64,000 nt of DNA, from contig NZ_JALJXV010000005.1 of assembly GCF_024170285.1 (NCBI RefSeq), positions 124,001 to 188,000 of the forward strand. Direction: 5' to 3'. This document shows positions 62,189 through 64,000 of the stretch, in pieces (within the stretch, counting starts at the first letter, position 1; each line of letters starts with the position of its first letter). The translations under genes and the position numbers were made by a program. The stretch comes from Natronocella acetinitrilica (GTDB lineage Bacteria > Pseudomonadota > Gammaproteobacteria > Nitrococcales > Aquisalimonadaceae). The notes beneath the pieces are model-generated. The model ran no database searches and was not told the origin of the DNA. It worked only from the letters and a program-made list of their open reading frames with translations.

Positions 62189-63351
62189 CAATTCCTCCCG
62201 CTATCACGAAGCTCCGGATCATCCAGGGCATCCAGCAGACGGTCCAGGTGTTCATCCGCATGCGCTGCGCTGAGCGTGATCCTTAGTCTCGCACTTCCGG
62301 CGGGCACCGTGGGTGGCCGGATTGCCGCAACCAGAATGCCGGCGACTTCAAGCCGTCGACTGGCGGCGAGTGCCGCCCCCGCTTCACCGATGATAACGGG
62401 CTGGATGGCGGTACCGGAATCACCCAGGGACAACCCCAGCTGTGAGGCACCGACCCGAAAGCGGCGGATAAGCGCAGCCAGTCGCTCCCGTCGCCAACCC
62501 TCCGTGCGGACCAGATCCAGCGCCGCCAGGGTCGCCGCGGAGAGCACAGGCGGTGAAGCCGTGGTGTAGATCGCAGTCCGCGCTTTCTGTTCCAGCAGTT
62601 CGATCCACTCAGCCGGGCCGGACACGAACGCACCGTAAGTGCCGAAAGCCTTGCCAAAGGTGCCGACCAGCAGCGGGACCTGGAACTGGTCCAGCCCGGC
62701 ATCCGCCAGGCTGCCGCGCCCCTGCGACCCAATCACACCAAGGCCGTGGGCGTCATCCACCAGCAAGGCGGCGCCGGTTTGCGCCGTGACGGCTGCGATC
62801 TCCGCCAACGGCGCGACATCCCCATCCATGCTGAACACGCCGTCGGTGGCAACCAGGCGCCTTCGATACGGCCTGTCCAGGCAACGCTGCAAATGGTCGA
62901 CGTCCCTATGCCGATAGCGTCGGCAACGCGCGCCGGAGAGCAATCCGCCATCGATCAGGGAGGCGTGGTTGAGGCGGTCCTGCAGCACCAGGTCACCACG
63001 ACGAGTGAGGCCGGCGATCACGCCGAGGTTGGCCATGTAGCCGGTGGAGAAAAGTAGGGTCCGGTCCCGCTGCAGCCAGTCGGACAATGCCTCGGACAGC
63101 GCCTCGTGGGCGTAGCGATGACCGGTCACCAGGTCGGCGCTACCGCTGCCAGTGGGTCCGGACCAATCCCGCAGCACACGACCCAGCCTTGGATCGTTGG
63201 CCAGCCCGAGATAGTCGTTGCCGCAGAAATTGAGCAGCCGCCGCCCGCTTGCGTCCACCATGTGCACCGGCCCGTCGGCCTGGTAGACCCGGCGTTGGCG
63301 ATGGAGATCGGCCGCGCGGATGGCGGTCAGTTCAGTGCCGATGTCCCACAC
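62188..63351 (-). CDS. bioF: 8-amino-7-oxononanoate synthase
   Basis: 387 residues, a PLP enzyme of the alpha-oxoamine synthase group. It joins pimeloyl-ACP and L-alanine. [14 protein letters not shown] near the N-terminus, [11 protein letters not shown] and [17 protein letters not shown] (with the PLP lysine in GK) are diagnostic. The start is GTG 63351, inside the last 20 bases of bioB, so the genes are coupled. Length matches E. coli (384). Confidence 0.95.
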   Translation of the reverse strand: MWDIGTELTAIRAADLHRQRRVYQADGPVHMVDASGRRLLNFCGNDYLGLANDPRLGRVLRDWSGPTGSGSADLVTGHRYAHEALSEALSDWLQRDRTLLFSTGYMANLGVIAGLTRRGDLVLQDRLNHASLIDGGLLSGARCRRYRHRDVDHLQRCLDRPYRRRLVATDGVFSMDGDVAPLAEIAAVTAQTGAALLVDDAHGLGVIGSQGRGSLADAGLDQFQVPLLVGTFGKAFGTYGAFVSGPAEWIELLEQKARTAIYTTASPPVLSAATLAALDLVRTEGWRRERLAALIRRFRVGASQLGLSLGDSGTAIQPVIIGEAGAALAASRRLEVAGILVAAIRPPTVPAGSARLRITLSAAHADEHLDRLLDALDDPELRDSGRN

Positions 63352-64000
63352 GATCCACGCTCAACGGGGCGGCGGCGGCAGGCCGTTCCCCACGGCCCTG
63401 CTCACACGCCGTTTCCGGGCGCAAACCCAAACGCTGGAACAGTGCGTTGTCCGCCGCCGTATCCGGGTTGCCGGTGGTCAGCAAACGCTCGCCATGGAAA
63501 ATGCTGTTGGCGCCAGCCAGAAAGCACAGCGTCTGCAGTTCGTCACTCATATGGGCACGCCCGGCAGACAGGCGGACATGGGAGACCGGCATGAGAATGC
63601 GGGCGACGGCGACGGTGCGCACGAAGTCGAGAGGATCGAGGGACGCGGCATCCGCCAGCGGCGTCCCGGGCACCCGCACCAACTGGTTGATCGGCACGCT
63701 CTCAGGGTGCGCCGGGAGGTTCGCCAGGGTACGCAGCATGGCCGCGCGATCCTCCACTGTTTCCCCCATGCCCAGAATGCCACCGCAACAGACCTTCATG
63801 CCCGCCGCGCGAACCGAGTCCAGGGTATCGAGCCGCTGCTGATAGGACCGCGTGGTGATGATTTCGTCGTAGAACGACTCGGAGGTATCCAGATTATGGT
63901 TGTAGTAATCAAGCCCCGCCTCGCGCAGTTCTTCGGCCTGATCGTCATCCAGCATTCCCAGCGTGGCGCAGGTTTCCAGCCCCAGCTCCTTGACCTCGCG
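63332..64000 (-). CDS. bioB: Biotin synthase, C-terminal two-thirds (cut by window end)
   Basis: 222 codons are visible from the window end, corresponding to about residues 115 onward of a ~340-residue enzyme. [45 protein letters not shown] (2Fe-2S ligand region), [10 protein letters not shown] and [16 protein letters not shown] match BioB. The radical-SAM CxxxCxxC motif is outside the window. BioB inserts sulfur into dethiobiotin. First gene of the bio operon; the upstream promoter lies beyond base 64000. Confidence 0.95.
   Translation of the reverse strand, partial: REVKELGLETCATLGMLDDDQAEELREAGLDYYNHNLDTSESFYDEIITTRSYQQRLDTLDSVRAAGMKVCCGGILGMGETVEDRAAMLRTLANLPAHPESVPINQLVRVPGTPLADAASLDPLDFVRTVAVARILMPVSHVRLSAGRAHMSDELQTLCFLAGANSIFHGERLLTTGNPDTAADNALFQRLGLRPETACEQGRGERPAAAAPLSVDRVGHRH

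Noticed and set aside
1-64000. Defence island, prophage, insertion sequence, CRISPR, tRNA or rRNA gene
   Set aside because: I looked for transposases, integrases, direct-repeat arrays, restriction or toxin genes and cloverleaf-like stretches and saw none; the genes are almost all core metabolism, envelope and respiration.

Overview
The window comes from a GC-rich gammaproteobacterial chromosome and carries almost entirely housekeeping genes. The lineage is read from fabA-fabB, dusB, zapE, mtfA, prfC, sohB and a bioB-F-H-C-D operon. Several gene neighbourhoods, and an acidic linker in the oxidase subunit CoxB, would suit an Ectothiorhodospiraceae/Halomonadaceae-like halophile, but that placement is inference. 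I saw no rRNA, tRNA, CRISPR array, transposase, integrase or phage gene.

Layout. 1-8.5 kb: end of an HDAC-family gene, a phosphodiester glycosidase gene, an AT-rich intergenic stretch with a tight DnaA-box cluster, DUF427, zapE, ilvD, a TSUP exporter, an FAH-family hydrolase and sohB. 8.5-20 kb: tusA, a hydrolase/SDR pair, prpE followed by a Pat-type lysine acetyltransferase (an acyl-CoA synthetase beside its likely regulator), a hydroxyacid dehydrogenase, dusB without fis behind it, and two membrane-anchored J-domain proteins around a DMT transporter. 20.3-20.6 kb: a nested palindromic element of about 300 bp with no gene, just before lipA. 21-29 kb: PIN-PhoH, an HxlR regulator divergent from a DUF1326-DUF2182 pair with Cys and Met clusters, an AEC transporter, a PrpA-like phosphatase, envelope proteins and a divergent shikimate kinase-like gene. 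29-44 kb: DUF4139, mgtE, a 1167-residue multi-redox-centre flavoprotein, a CHASE/PAS/GGDEF cyclase coupled to a retropepsin-like protein, mtfA and traB sharing a palindromic intergenic region, and prfC. 44-51 kb: a methyltransferase, an NtrC-type two-component system divergent from a small exported DUF4168 protein that has a sigma-54-like promoter, then fabA, fabB and an OmpA-type lipoprotein. 51-59.7 kb: an aa3/caa3-type cytochrome c oxidase locus (coxB, coxA, a 40-residue membrane peptide, ctaG, coxC, SURF1, a Sco-like protein, ctaA, ctaB). 59.8-64 kb: the biotin operon, with bioB cut by the window end.

The strongest leads are regulatory or architectural: the sigma-54 promoter with an upstream palindrome beside its probable activator, the 300-bp nested palindrome, the GltD/FNR-type fusion flavoprotein, the putative copper module and the DnaA-box cluster. 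No defence system or wholly new multi-gene system could be supported.
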